64,000 nucleotides of DNA, taken from positions 23,317,249 to 23,381,248 of the forward strand of contig NC_031497.1 of the NCBI RefSeq assembly GCF_000237925.1, written 5' to 3'. How positions within the stretch are numbered: position 1 is the stretch's first letter; each line of letters opens with the position of its first letter. A program made the translations under genes and the position numbers. The notes below the pieces were generated by a model that was given only the letters and a program-made list of their open reading frames with translations, did not search any database and was not told where the DNA came from. The stretch is from Schistosoma mansoni (Eukaryota; Platyhelminthes; Trematoda; Strigeidida; Schistosomatidae). Of the stretch, positions 11,260 to 22,206 are shown piece after piece.

Positions 11260-11725
11260 TGTTATATCCCCTGGTGAATTATGAATGGTAACTCTGAGGA
11301 CTAGTTATGGACCAATGTAATATGTACATTTCCTATTGTATAATTGTTGTATCATTAGCTTTATTTTGATCTTTGACCTATTATTATACGATTCCTGAGT
11401 TATCATCAGTCTATCGATTACTTTCCGCCTATTAACAGCTACATTTGGCCAATTATTGTACAAATGTTATTTTCTATTTTTTGGTACGATGTGGTCTGTT
11501 TGGTTTGTATATAAACTCAGTATAATTGTGAATAATGATTCATATTGTCGAGGCTGTTATTGGTGTTCTGGACTTAACTGGCTGGGCTAGGCAGAAAGCA
11601 GGGCCGATACGCACTCAAGACTGCTCGTACGATTTTATGTATCATTGCTCCGATCAATAAATTCACTCCTCTCTAATTGGGCATTCATATATCAAACAGG
11701 GCACTGGCACTCACACGTTATAACA
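11260..11725 (+). repeat. Right LTR of the Gypsy-like fossil
   Basis: TGTTATATCCCC start directly after the polypurine tract, and GTTATAACA end. TATATAAACTC box near 11507. No matching target duplication beside the left LTR. Confidence 0.7.
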
Positions 11726-11909
11726 GAAGTGTTTTATATTTCATATAGATGTAAAATTTTTAGCTTAAGAACGTATATTTATTTAGTCCATACAATGAAT
11801 TAGGTGTTTTTTTCTCAACTGAGATTTAAGGTTTGTTTACATGAATAAAATTATTAGTTAAATGATATTAGTAGTTTCAATATTTTGTCAAACTAATTAA
11901 ATCATTTTC

Positions 11910-12050
11910 ATAGTTGAAAGCGTGAGTCAATTGAAGCTAGACCACCATGGAAAACCTGGAAGCACTGCTTGACGGCCGTTTCGTCCTATTGTGGAACTCC
12001 TCAGCAGTGCGCATCCACGACCTCGGTTCGCGAGATTCGGACCCATGAGT
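11910..12050 (-). repeat. Hammerhead SINE family 2, 3' part
   Basis: Minus strand: B-box-like end of the head, hammerhead with CTGAGGA and GAAA (about 11963-12010) and tail. The GTC site is followed by an inserted AAG before the CAGTGC strand, so stem I would carry a bulge. The 28827-28874 copy has the same insertion, so this may be a subfamily. Confidence 0.65.
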
Positions 12051-12181
12051 CATTTAGACTAGTGACCATATCGTCATTTGATTGACAGGATTCAATCAGC
12101 ACTAACAAGGAGTTAATATTACATGATATTGATCACTACTATATGATTGATCAATTGTAAATATATCTCAGTCCTAAGAGA

Positions 12182-12375
12182 CGCTATTCGCTGTCCATAT
12201 AACCCAGTAGTAACATTTCTGACTGTGAAGCTAGGTGATATAGGGTCAAATCCACCAGAGAGCAGCAATTCTTAGGAGAAGATGGTTATATCTTGCTGAC
12301 GATCACCAAATTACACGAAACCTAGGTCAAGGCTTTTCTGTTGACTTTCTTCGATTTCTTCCGTGCAGAAATAGC
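12182..12375 (+). repeat. Hammerhead SINE family 3, degenerate copy
   Basis: Matches the order seen at 61019-61182: CCCAGTAGTAAC head, TCTGACTGTGAAGCT, AGGGTCAAATCC B-box-like word, then CTTGCTGACGA, GAAA, CCTAGGTC and AAGGCTTTTCTGTTGAC. Stem II has lost pairing. Old copy. Confidence 0.6.
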
Positions 12376-12770
12376 TCTACATCAAGATACTTTAAATAAA
12401 TCTCACCATTTACTGGTTAGACAATAAGTTGAGATCATGACTGAACGATAATGGTTTTAAAAATTTAATGGGTTGTTTACAAACTGAGATAAATCTCTAA
12501 GGAAGTGAACTCTGGCTTATTCAGATGAGTGATAATTGTAGCTGTGAAAAATAAGTTCTGAAATCTTGAAATTTTCATGAATTTTATTGAAGTCAAATAT
12601 ATACTTTATTGGTGCATGTCATCAGATACGACGATAGTAATTCCTATCAACCATCTCTAAATCTCTCAAGTCAAGTTTGGAAACACAATGAAGTTTTCTT
12701 TTGGTTAGGCAAAAAATTTGTTGTATTTCATTACATACATCTTTCTACTAAATAATACAAATGGTGAAGC
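12376..12770. other. AT-rich spacer, nothing recognised
   Basis: No supported feature. Confidence 0.45.
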
Positions 12771-12775
12771 AACGT

Positions 12776-13326
12776 TGTTATGTCCTAGCGAAGACTCAAG
12801 TCTGGGTAACTCCCAGGACCTATTAATGGACTATTATTCTATATATATTCCTATTGTTTAACTATTGAGTAATTAGATTGTGTATATCTATATTCATTTT
12901 ATTATGAGCTTCATTTTGAACTATGAATTATTATTATGCGAATTACTGTCCCTAAATTATATTCAGTTTATTGAATATTGTCTCCCACGTTCACAGCCAC
13001 ATTTGGCTTGATCTTGTACAAATATTATTTTCTATTTGATGGTGTGATGTGGTCTGTCTGTCTGATATATAATTAGAGTATGCTTGAAATAAATGATTCG
13101 TATTGCAGAAGCTGTAATTGGTGTTCTGGACTCAATTGAAAGGGCTAGGCGGACAAGGGAACAATAAGGACGCTAGACTGTTAACGCCAGTTGAACGTCA
13201 TTGATTGGAACAGTGTTCAGATTAGACAAGTCGTATTTCGATTGGTGAATAAATCATGTGACAAAAGCCGAACATAAAATCATAACGAATTGGATGCGTC
13301 CTATTTTTTTTTATAAAATCATAACA
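12776..13326 (+). repeat. Solo LTR, divergent Gypsy-like subfamily
   Basis: TGTTATGTCC start, CATAACA end, 551 bp. Its middle resembles the other LTRs (CACATTTGGCTTGATCTTGT, TGTGGTCTG, TATATAAT). The flanks AACGT and AATGT look like a 5-bp target duplication with one change. Old fossil without internal region. Confidence 0.6.
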
Positions 13327-13899
13327 AATGTGGAACAAATTTATCGTATTGTTGCTTAGCTAACAGATTCTAGAACCAAAGCTTCATATTTTGACAGTAT
13401 TGTTTAGAAATATATGCTCACCAATACTTTGAGGTCACGATGTTTCTATAGTTAAATTATCAAAACTCTTACAGATTCATTCGTATGGTTGTAATTATCG
13501 AACTAATGGTGTTGTACTGAGGTTCTTAATGATGTACTATGTATCATTAATAAAGTTAGGAATGATTTTGGAGGTAGTTCTCTTAATTTCTTCCAAACTT
13601 AAAATGCTCAGTTTATTTCGCTTTACATTGATGAAAGTTTTGTCCAACTCAGTAATTACTTAACAAGATATATTCGATTCAAACCAAGATACTATTGCAT
13701 CTGAAGTTTTCCTGTAATTTCAAGCAAGAACCTTGACTGGTGAGAAATACACAAAAGACGTATATATATGTTATACTCATCTCTCACCATTAGTTAACAC
13801 TAACTAATTGTAAATGTGTAGCTGTTACATCAGAAACTGAGGCTGATTGTCACAACTGGAGGGTCTTAAAAGAGAAAGAAACTATTTATGAATAACTTA
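13327..13899. other. AT-rich spacer, nothing recognised
   Basis: No supported feature. Confidence 0.45.
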
Positions 13900-14164
13900 A
13901 ATCAGTGCAGAAATGTAACTTTGAGAACTATTTATGGACCAATCTGATATGTATATTTCATATTCTATAATTGTTAACTAACTAAACTATACATATTCAT
14001 GTTCTTTTTATTATTAGCTTTATTTTGACCTATAGACTATTATTATACGATTTACCATTCTTGAGTTATCCCTAGTCCCTGATCGATAATTCACTCCTCT
14101 GTGATTAGCGGGGATCATCACGTCATATATTAAGAGTGCATGCATACAGGCACTCGATATAACA
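13900..14164 (+). repeat. Partial LTR of the Gypsy-like family
   Basis: Left and right parts match the 4085-4632 LTR, ending GATATAACA. Shorter than relatives. Broken fossil. Confidence 0.55.
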
Positions 14165-14362
14165 GAATTGTTCAACATCTAACAATTACTCAAGATATAC
14201 ATAAAATACAATGAATAAAAATTCAGTTATAAAAGTTGTGCCCTTATCAAGATTTGAGTATGGAACAACACCAGTTAACAAAACAGTTTTCAAAAATTTA
14301 GTATAACATATTAACGAATATATTATCATAAAGATATTTTGTACCAATGTTCATAAGTTATA

Positions 14363-14642
14363 CTGTAGTGAACAAAACACGGATTGGGGACAATCGAATG
14401 TATTTAGACACAAATTACAGACTAAAGCAAGCAGTTCATTTGCAAAATAACAACCAATTGTCTCAGCTTCACTGTTCCTTCTATAAATATCAGTTCATCT
14501 TCTCTAATTCTTTTGTTCCTGCTTTTTCCTACCAATTGCGCTTCGTTCCTGTTCTTTCCTTATCGGTCTTCTACAAAAATACATTCTATGTCTGACCATT
14601 GCCATATACTACTTATATGGATATAAGTAGACCACACTACAG
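14363..14642 (-). mobile_element. TA-flanked ~280-bp MITE, copy 3 (best ends)
   Basis: Perfect 8-bp terminal inverted repeats CTGTAGTG (14363-14370) and CACTACAG (14635-14642), flanked on both sides by TA. Subterminal palindrome CTACTTATAT/ATATAAGTAG near the right end. No transposase coding. The TA target and size fit a non-autonomous element moved by a Tc1/mariner-type transposase; that class is inference. Confidence 0.8.
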
Positions 14643-14811
14643 TACTATTAAAAAGATTAACTGATTTATATGCTATAATTCGATATAATATCTCATGATG
14701 TTTCAATTTCCTGTTTTATCAAAATTGGTTTTGACAACGATTCCCCAGTTGTTCTAGATACTTTTGAAATTTAGCAGTTTATTTTAAACTATTAAATCTT
14801 AATCGGTCAAC

Positions 14812-15040
14812 ACTGTTGGACGCCAGCTCAGTAGTTTAGAGGTTAAGCATTCACTCATGAGACCGAAGGTTCTGTGCTTGAATCCTGTATGCGGGGTCGT
14901 GGATGGACAATTCTGAGGAGTCCCATACTAAGATGAAATGACCGTCTAGTGCTTCTAGACTTCCACTGGTGATCTAAGGCTGATTGATTTATGATCTCAA
15001 ACAAAACTCAACAATCTCTGCAACCCTATACTGAAAATGA
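14812..15040 (+). repeat. Hammerhead SINE family 2b
   Basis: Boxes AGCTCAGTAGTTTAGAGG and GTGCTTGAATCC, then CTGAGGAGTCCCATACTAAG, GAAA and GTC. Both ribozyme blocks survive but stem II is mismatched. Tail ends CAACCCTATACTGA, the family-2b ending shared with 42278-42450. Confidence 0.7.
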
Positions 15041-15281
15041 TGAATAAATCTTAGAGTAATTTATACACTGTAAAATGTATAAATTTATACCAAACAGTCA
15101 TGTTTCAGACAAATTTAATTACATATTTTAACACCAATATTCGATATAATATAACCAAACAATAGTAAATATATTTAATATTTGTTAAATACTCTAGTCT
15201 TGATTGTTAGTTTGTATGTTCATTAATTAGTGAATCTGTTTTAGTTTACTGTGTAAAGTCACCATTGTTTCATTTAATTAA

Positions 15282-15802
15282 TTCATTTAAACACATAAAT
15301 ATTGGTACAAAGGAGCATCAGATACAAATGCGCCACACAAATCTCATTTGATTTGTGTGACAACTGTGATACTGCTTAGGTGCCCAAACTGAAGCAGGTG
15401 GTTTTCTTAGGGGGCCATACACGGAGCCTTTGATCTAAAGATCCGATCCACAAGGCAGTGGAGTATCGTAAGGAGATGTATTTCCATGGTAGCCGGTGAC
15501 CAACGATTGATTCATACGCCATTTGTTCCTTCAGGATACTGGAGCCCATGTACACCATTGGTTTGGAATCAGGGTTTTCCAACTCCCTTAGGTGGACCCT
15601 CTGTGTTCACTAACCCAGATAAATCGCCGGACATTCGGTTTTTGTCCTCTCAATTTCGTAAACAACAGTAATACCACGAGAAGACGGTGAGTAGGACTTC
15701 CCTGGCGGAGGCTCTATACGCGTGGTCATGTGAGAGCATTTCGAGAGGGAGAGCTGACTTTCCCCACTCTCAGCCGTACCAGAGCATTTGGGGGCTTGGG
15801 GG
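15282..15802 (-). mobile_element. 520-bp retroposon (family J), copy 1
   Basis: Sense is the minus strand, 5' CCCCCAAATGC to 3' ATTTATGTGTTTAAAT. Flanked by a 14-bp target duplication with one mismatch (15268-15281 TTTCATTTAATTAA; 15803-15816). The 5' end matches that of copies at 43150 and 53987, so this is a defined full-length element of ~520 bp and not a truncated LINE. No tRNA-like Pol III boxes seen. Function of any product unknown. Confidence 0.75.
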
Positions 15803-15816
15803 TTTCATGTAATTAA

Positions 15817-16870
15817 AGTAACGTGTATGCGTATCAACAATTAAACAGTTGAAGTTTTATTTTATTATGCTAAACTGATTACAACCACTTCTGTGGTTTC
15901 AAGTTTATATTTAAGTTGATCAACCATAATTGTTATTATAATTGTGGGCACAGGGTAAAAGCTAGATTGTAATTGAAATTATTGTTTTCTTCGCTTCAGC
16001 CACCTTGAGCCGTTTACCTTAAGGCGCTCATTTCATATTGGAATTATCTAGTATTAGTAGCGTGTTTGTAAGCTAGCTTAGCTTCGTGGTATGTATATCT
16101 TTCGGGGACCTGTATATTTCAGAAAAAGTCTAATAACATATATTCATATGTACCGTGTGTTTTTGTCTGCCTTTCAGCTGAAGAAAACCTTTACATTGCA
16201 CTTCTTTAGTTGTCGAACTATGGCTATCAGTAGGTGAGTTTGTATATTTCATCCTTTTATGATTGCCATCATTTTCCTTCATTGATTCAGTATTAATAAT
16301 GCGTTAAGTACTTTTGATAGTACTTCGACCGACCTAACCGATGCTTTTCGGTAGACAAATCAATCTCACAAGTTTCTGACATGGGATGCATTTTAAAATT
16401 CCTCGAAAGTTTTCCAGCGTGTAAGAACAACATCATCTCAATAACTGAGGATGACAAGTACTCATGACATCCACCTACAAAAGAAACACTGTTATTCTGT
16501 GTTCTATCCTAGTAACAATGGAGTACAGCTGCTGACTCCAAAACAACATAATCGTACCGGAAATTGTTGTTGTCGATAAAATGTATATCTACGTCAGTTA
16601 TACAGATATTCAGAAAATTAACTGGGATGCCGAATTATGTGAACAAGTTTCACGATGACGTGCAATTGAATGTACCTTTTGCATTGACAATTTTCTAATA
16701 AAATATTCAATAATCCCTTATTACTTCTTTTCGTATTCTCAGCAATACTGGAAGGTAGACTGGTATTGCTTACGGGTATAGATGCTTACGACAGGTTTAT
16801 GTGATGACACATATGGCAAGCTTACAGTGTATACCAAAGCTATCTAAAGAAATCAGTCATATTAATATTA
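15817..16870. other. Spacer with one exon-like stretch, no firm feature
   Basis: 16170-16235 has a pyrimidine-rich TTTCAG followed by CTGAAGAAAAC, an ATG at 16219 and AGTAGGTGAGT, which resembles a short exon with acceptor and donor. The rest is AT-rich. Without transcript data this is only suggestive. Confidence 0.2.
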
Positions 16871-16876
16871 TAGATC

Positions 16877-17395
16877 AGAAGGGGTTTTGTGGAGATTTCA
16901 GTATTTTCATAGTTGAAATCATCAGTCAATTGAAGCTAGACCACCATGGAAAACCTGGAAGCACTGGATGTCAGTTTCGTCCTTCTGATCTATAATCCTA
17001 TGCTCACTAGTGACTGACTTCAAGAGATATTTCCTGGAGTTCGAGTGGGAAACAGTGACCTGTGGAGTTCAACCAGGTCTGATGTAGAGATATCAACTCA
17101 CTGAAGACAATTGGTGAATGGTTGCTCAAACTTCCTGGATTGGTTAAAGTTAGACATTAACACCGTTAGATGCCGGCTCAGTGGTCTATCGATTAAGTGC
17201 TCTGGTGCGAGACTGATAGGTCCTGGGTTCCAATCTCGCGAGTGCGGGATCGTGGATGTGCATTGCTCAGGAATCCCGGAACAGGATGAAACGGCCATCT
17301 ATTGCTTCCAGGTTTTTCGTGGTGGTCTAGCTTCCATTGACTCATGCTTTCAACTATGAAAATACTGAAATGTCCACAAAACCCCTTCTGATCTA
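16877..17395. repeat. Hammerhead SINE family 2 composite (inverted tail, then full sense unit)
   Basis: 16877-16985 is the tail and part of the ribozyme on the minus strand. From about 17005 a complete unit runs on the plus strand: GTGACTGACTTCAAGAG head, tRNA-like boxes, hammerhead with decayed core (CTCAGGA) and tail ending CCCCTTCTGAT. The two outer ends are mirror images (AGATCAGAAGG and CCTTCTGATCT), so a target duplication cannot be separated from the element. Confidence 0.75.
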
Positions 17396-17847
17396 CACAT
17401 TTATTAGTTTATATATGAAAAATACAGGTCAAATAGACAAACTGAAAGATAAGAGAAAAATAAGGATTATAAGGAAACAAAGTGAATCACACCAATCTGA
17501 TTAATAGATGAATATTAAAAGGTCAGATATAATGAAAGTACAAATTATTTTTGAATAAATAAGATGAATTTGAACTTTCTTATGCCTAAGGTTTAAACAA
17601 ACTGACTGTACATTTCAGAGAGAGAAAATAATATGTTGAGAGAATCATTACTTAGATTCAACTTAACAGTAATATAACGATGTCTTTAAAAAGAATATAA
17701 ACTCTTTTAATGACTTTTTCTGACTTTTTTGATAGAAACTTCGTTGTGTAGATCAGTGTAGAAGGTTTGTTACCGATATCAGTGAAACATGTCCATAACA
17801 ATCCGTTGGCCTGGTAGACGATAGTTTGAAATTCATATTAATGCAAC
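17396..17847. other. AT-rich spacer, nothing recognised
   Basis: No supported feature. Confidence 0.45.
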
Positions 17848-17858
17848 AACAGTAAAAC

Positions 17859-18012
17859 GAGACTGGTAGGTCCTGGGTTCGAATCTTGCGAGTGTGGGAT
17901 CGTGGACGCGCACTGCTGAGGAGTGCCACAATAGGACGAAACGGCCGTCCATTGCTTCCAGGTTTTCCATGGTGGTTTAGCTTCAATTGACTCATGATTT
18001 CAACCAAGGAAA
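17859..18012 (+). repeat. Hammerhead SINE family 2, 5'-truncated
   Basis: Starts inside the tRNA-like head at GAGACTGGTAGGTCC, keeps the B box GGTTCGAATC, ribozyme and part of the tail. Flanked by an 11-bp target duplication with one mismatch (AACAGTAAAAC at 17848-17858, AACTGTAAAAC at 18013-18023). Confidence 0.8.
17910..17955 (+). ncRNA. Type I hammerhead ribozyme, core intact
   Basis: GCACTG, CTGAGGA (17916-17922), stem II GTGCC/AGGAC with a mismatch, GAAA, minimal stem III ACGGCCGT, site GTC (17947-17949), then CATTGC with one mismatch in stem I. Confidence 0.65.
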
Positions 18013-18023
18013 AACTGTAAAAC

Positions 18024-19318
18024 TGACAATTATTATGATCACGAAACGGTTAAATGAAAAACTCCAAAAGGGAAAAAGCTATCTTACCAATGATAATAAT
18101 ACTTGCCTTATCCAATAACATTAATTTGATTACATTAGAGAACTCTTGGGAGGAATTATTCACGAAATGGAAACAATTTTTCCCATCGTATAATCAGTTT
18201 ACTTACATATATTTAGAAAAAAATATATATAATATTTCGAAACAATGACTATTCAACCTTCAGTGTTTGCGATTAGTCATGCTTCTATATTATCTGTTTT
18301 CATTACTGAATACATCCGCTGCATGACTTCATTGGTATTCATCTTTAGTTTCTCTAAAGGACATAAAAAAGAAGGAAAATATACAAACCACTAAGTTAAT
18401 ACCTTTTGATTTTCTCAGCAATTAGATTCTTAATAGATGTTAAACATTTTAAGAAAATGGATAAGCAAATACTATTGACAGGCATGTTTAGTTCACTAAA
18501 ACAGTTCTAACACATGAAAATATCTGGAAATAAATGGAAGTCTGGAAAAATGAATCACAGAAGTTTGAGCACTCTTTAGTGTTGTCCATTAGGTTTCTTA
18601 CTTAGTAATTTTTAAAGACTATTACAATGAAACTATGAGCATTTTGAGTAACCGATTTATGAAAATCTGTTCACTTGGTTGGACAGTTAAGTAACGAGGA
18701 ATAGAGCGTCGAATAGAATGGAATACTTCATCTTTGACAAAAGTAAAATACGGTGTAAAATACACATGAGAACCAACAATTAAAAGTTTTTCAGAATAGA
18801 CCGAATCGCATGCAATCTTTTGTAAAAGACCATTTGCTTACAGATTGGACGATAACCTAGATAATTCGTTCAACCCTTAAATAATCAGCGATAATATGCT
18901 GGAGATAGATCTATTACACGTGAAACGTTGTATTTTAAATAACAAATGTAATATTTAGCAAACCAAATCATTTCAACAACCCTAAGACTGAGTAATGACA
19001 TATCACCTGAAATCTGTTGAACACGGAATCCTCCGCTACGTGGTCAAAAAGACATTTTGTTACTTTAATGACTGATGATGTAATGAATGTCGACATGCTA
19101 CTTGTATTAAATACGCTAAAAAATATCGGGATTTTTTTCTGCCGTGCAGTCACAGAGCTTATTACTTTAGCGAAGTAGTTTGATTGAAATGAGTTTATGA
19201 ACAAAATGGAGTTAGATGTCATTTAAAATCCCGTACATTAAGTTATAAGAAATTTTACTGATTCAGCATACCACTTATTTGAGCACAAATTTTGAAAGTA
19301 AAAAAATTAGAATCCACT
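18024..19318. other. AT-rich 1.3-kb stretch, nothing recognised
   Basis: Two short ORFs (18054-18248 plus; 18968-19222 minus) show no recognisable motif, and no flanking signals support them. Confidence 0.4.
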
Positions 19319-19329
19319 ACCCTTACAGT

Positions 19330-19940
19330 GGAAACCTTTACATATCTGGGCAGCATGATCGATGAACATGGTGGATCAGATGCAGATGTGAGGGCGCGGA
19401 TCGGCAAAGCAAGAGCAGCATATCTGCAACTCAAGAACATCTGGAACTCAAAACAATTGTCAACCAACAACAACATCAAAATTTTCATTACAAATGTCAA
19501 GACAGTTCTACCATATGGGGCGGAGACGTGGAGAACTACGAAAGCCATTATCCAGAAGATACAAGTGTTTATTAACAGCTGTCTGCGCAAGATACTTCAG
19601 ATCAGATGGCCAGACACTATCAGCAACAAGTTACTGTGGGAGACAACAAACCAGATTCCAGCGTAAGAAGAAATCAGGAAGAAGCGCTGGAAGTGGACTG
19701 GGCACACTTTGAGGAAATCACCCAATTGCGTCACAAGACAAGCCCTCACATGGAATCTTGAAGGTCAAAGGAGAAGAAGAAGATCGAAGAACACATTACG
19801 CCGAGAAATGGAGACAGACATGAGAAGAATGAACTAAAACTGGATAGAACTAGAAAAGAAGGCCGAGGACAGAGTGGGTTGGAGAATGCTGGTCGGTGGC
19901 CTATGCTCGATTGGGAGTAACAGGCGTAAGTAAGTAAGTA
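19330..19940 (+). mobile_element. RTE-clade LINE, 0.6-kb copy with post-RT domain
   Basis: Plus strand reads TFTYLGSMIDEHGGSDADV, ARAAYLQLKNIWNSKQLS, YGAETWRTTKAIIQKIQVF, LRKILQIRWPDTISNKL and the [18 protein letters not shown] terminus, then (GTAA)n. The frame slips near 19660. A perfect 11-bp target duplication ACCCTTACAGT flanks it (19319-19329, 19941-19951). Confidence 0.92.
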
Positions 19941-19951
19941 ACCCTTACAGT

Positions 19952-20770
19952 ACGTGTAAATTGCACATTTTCAGTCAAATATATCTTAAGAAGTTTCCAC
20001 ACGAGCTATTCGCAGATGTTTATTCTAAAACATAAAGTTTTCGGTCAATCTTATTTTTATGTTTTTATGACCTAACTTATATGCTTAATATGGTATTACA
20101 ATCATTTTGTTTTGAGATGGTGGAGAAAATTTGTAGCTTAGGTAGAAGTGAAGTGTTTGAATTTCTCCACATGTGATTCACAGCTTGTCCTGTGCACCTC
20201 GATGTTGATTGGTTCTTATTGACCTTAAATCTGTTATTGTTTATTTCTTTGTCCTGGTTGTATCTTTTATTGGTTTGATTTTTGTTCCTATGTTTCTGCA
20301 TAATTTTCTCCATGACCAAACCATCCAACTCAGAGAACAAAACTCTACCAAAATCTTTTTGTTTGTCTCTTTACATGTATAAATTCAAATGTATTTACAT
20401 TTTATTCCCTTCGCGGAAGATATACAGCTGAAATATAATGAACGAAGCAGCTGAGTCTCACTCCATAAAATAACATTGACCAGTCATCTGAAGAATTTAA
20501 AGTGCATAAACATAACCGTATTCCAAATGAAATATAGTGATTCATCGGTAAGACTATTTATAGACTTCAATGACTCAGTATAGCACGTCAGTTATGGAAA
20601 CTCAAAAGAGAACAGAAAGAGAGGTGAATATAAATTTATTTGATACTGAAATGACATATATTTTCACAATTAACCGGTCATTGAATAATGACCAATGTTG
20701 TTTTTATCCACTTCTTCTTAGTGTTAATGAATTCTATAGATCAAGTAGTAATGTGACTATTATTCGAAAT
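19952..20770. other. Spacer with a short PLE-associated word
   Basis: 20296-20356 (ACCAAACCATCCAACTCAG, GAACAAAACTCTACCAAAA) resembles 47700-47745, which lies next to a PLE-like piece. The overlapping minus ORF at 20077-20340 has no recognisable domain. Confidence 0.3.
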
Positions 20771-20784
20771 CCATAAACACCACA

Positions 20785-20880
20785 TGTCAGGTGATTTGTT
20801 GTAGTGAGCAAGAAACCCTTGACTTTAGTTTCGTGATATTCGGCACTCATCTAGTCACTTGGATTAGTATTCACATCGTA
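20785..20880 (-). repeat. Degenerate hammerhead-like repeat (family 3 relative)
   Basis: Minus strand: AGATGAGTGCC, ATCACGAAACT, AAAGTC then AAGGGTTTCTTG. The GTG/CAC stem II, GAAA and GTC followed by AAGGGTTTC mirror family 3 (61111-61158), but the first core bases have changed and no tRNA-like head is visible. Confidence 0.35.
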
Positions 20881-21209
20881 ATTTAATCGATAGAATTCCA
20901 TCAGCAAAACGTGACTAGACAAATATGACACTGTTCACTACTCAATAATAAGTCAGTTGTGAGAATTTTTCAGTCTTATAGGTAGACAACTGCTGTCCAG
21001 ATAACTCATTCGTAAAATTTGGACTGTATTTCAATGAGACAATCACAAATATGATCACGTATATTTATTTCTATCACAGAATTAACTTTTTCACTAATGT
21101 TCGTAAATACCAGAAGAGTGTTAAACATAAATTGCATCCTCTTTGTTTATACAACTCACGAAGTAGCTTAGTCTATGAAAAATTTTGATAGATAACTATT
21201 TATTGATTA

Positions 21210-21501
21210 TCAGAAGGGGTTTTTGTGGAGATTTAGTATTTTCATAGTTGAGAGCGTAAGTCAATTGAAGCTACAACACCAGGGAAAACCTGGAAGCACT
21301 GGACGGCCGTTTCGTCCTATTGTAAGATAGGAACTCACTGAAGACAATTGGTGAATGGTTGCTCAACTTCTTGGATTGGTTGGAGTTAGACATTAGCACC
21401 ATTTGATACCGGCTCAGTAATCTATCGGTTAAGTGCTCTGGCGCGAGACTGGTAGGTACATGGTTCGAATCTTGAGAGGCGACATCGTGGATGCTCATTG
21501 C
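21210..21501 (-). repeat. Hammerhead SINE family 2, twin-primed insertion
   Basis: Element orientation is minus. 21210-21330 is the sense 3' half (ribozyme stem II to tail). 21333-21501 is the 5' half (lead, tRNA-like head, up to the first ribozyme strand) in the opposite orientation. The halves do not overlap and meet inside the hammerhead. A 24-bp target duplication with one mismatch flanks the pair (21186-21209, 21502-21525). This is the pattern left by twin priming. Confidence 0.85.
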
Positions 21502-21718
21502 TGATAGATAACTACTTATTGATTAATCAGTTTGCATGAATCTTTGGAAACTTCAATTGAATAGAGGAAGAATTCTTGTCAAATATATTCTTCATTCATG
21601 ACTTTACCTTACGACTGAATATAATGAATATCGTTATAGTATCTTTATAAAAAGTAATAAATGAATAGGCGAAGTAAATGAAGAATGTGGGAATAGATAG
21701 TAATCATAAAATGAAAAG

Positions 21719-21765
21719 ATATATTGAATAAAGTAATCCAAACAGATTGTCAACATATTACATAA
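21719..21765 (+). repeat. 47-bp direct repeat, left copy
   Basis: Identical over 47 bp to 22541-22587. The pair brackets a PLE fragment, a family-2 SINE composite and a LINE scrap. Confidence 0.9.
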
Positions 21766-21829
21766 TATTAAAAGACTAATATTTGAACGAAGAATATTCT
21801 TTTCGATAAATTCTCTTCAGGTTCTACAA

Positions 21830-22145
21830 TTATATATCCAAATTAATAATCGTGCTCGTGAACACCTCCCAGCGTTGCTGAGTACAAGTCTGATGAAGAA
21901 AGTAAACAGCTCGATATTGGCCCATCTAGTACAAACTGGTCATAGTGCCAGTATGAACCAATCCTTTTCAATTATTTATAGGGTCAGTAATTTTTTGCAA
22001 AAGTTTGTCAGGCTTAAAGTCCTTCAAACGGCTGAGTCAGTAGCCATCAGGAAGAAGAAATCGGAGCTATGCGTACTGAGGAAATATCTCCAATCCCTGC
22101 TCCTCCCTTGGCCAACCACAAGGCCAATTAATCAATAGTAATCTT
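21830..22145 (+). mobile_element. Penelope-like element, C-terminal GIY-YIG region fragment
   Basis: Translation NNRAREHLPALLSTS then ILAHLVQTGHSAS, VLQTAESVAIRKKKSELC and LLLPW. The order REHLP, HL..TGH, AE..AI.K..P/SELC, LLLPW matches the 3' end of PLE endonuclease at 41697-42022. Upstream RT is absent. Confidence 0.7.
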
Positions 22146-22206
22146 AGCTATTGGTTGACCTAATTTGACTATGTACTTACGACCTTTCGTAGTCAAATCT
22201 AATTGT

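Larger units (their letters stand above)
8089..11725 (+). mobile_element. Broken LTR retroelement, Gypsy-like, with other repeats inside
   Basis: Two related LTRs (8089-8504 and 11260-11725) bound this fossil. A primer-binding-like TGGCGAC follows the left LTR and a polypurine tract AAAAAGGGGAGG precedes the right one. A gag-like ORF is at 8594-9409; no protease, RT, RNase H or integrase region is recognisable. The segment before the polypurine tract occurs twice (about 9344-9461 and 11143-11258) and brackets unrelated DNA, including a second LTR-like repeat. The LTRs differ in length and sequence, so it is old. Broken in several places. Confidence 0.75.

Noticed and set aside
15486-15671. 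Conserved ORF GDQRLIHTPFVPSGYWSP shared at 15.5, 43.4, 50.9 and 53.7 kb as a protein-coding gene
   Set aside because: It is antisense to the inferred transcription direction of the 520-bp retroposon; sharing is explained by repeat homology. Kept only as a note under that family.
18968-19222. 84-codon minus-strand ORF before the RTE copy
   Set aside because: No motif, no repeat homology in the window, AT-driven composition; not enough to call a gene.
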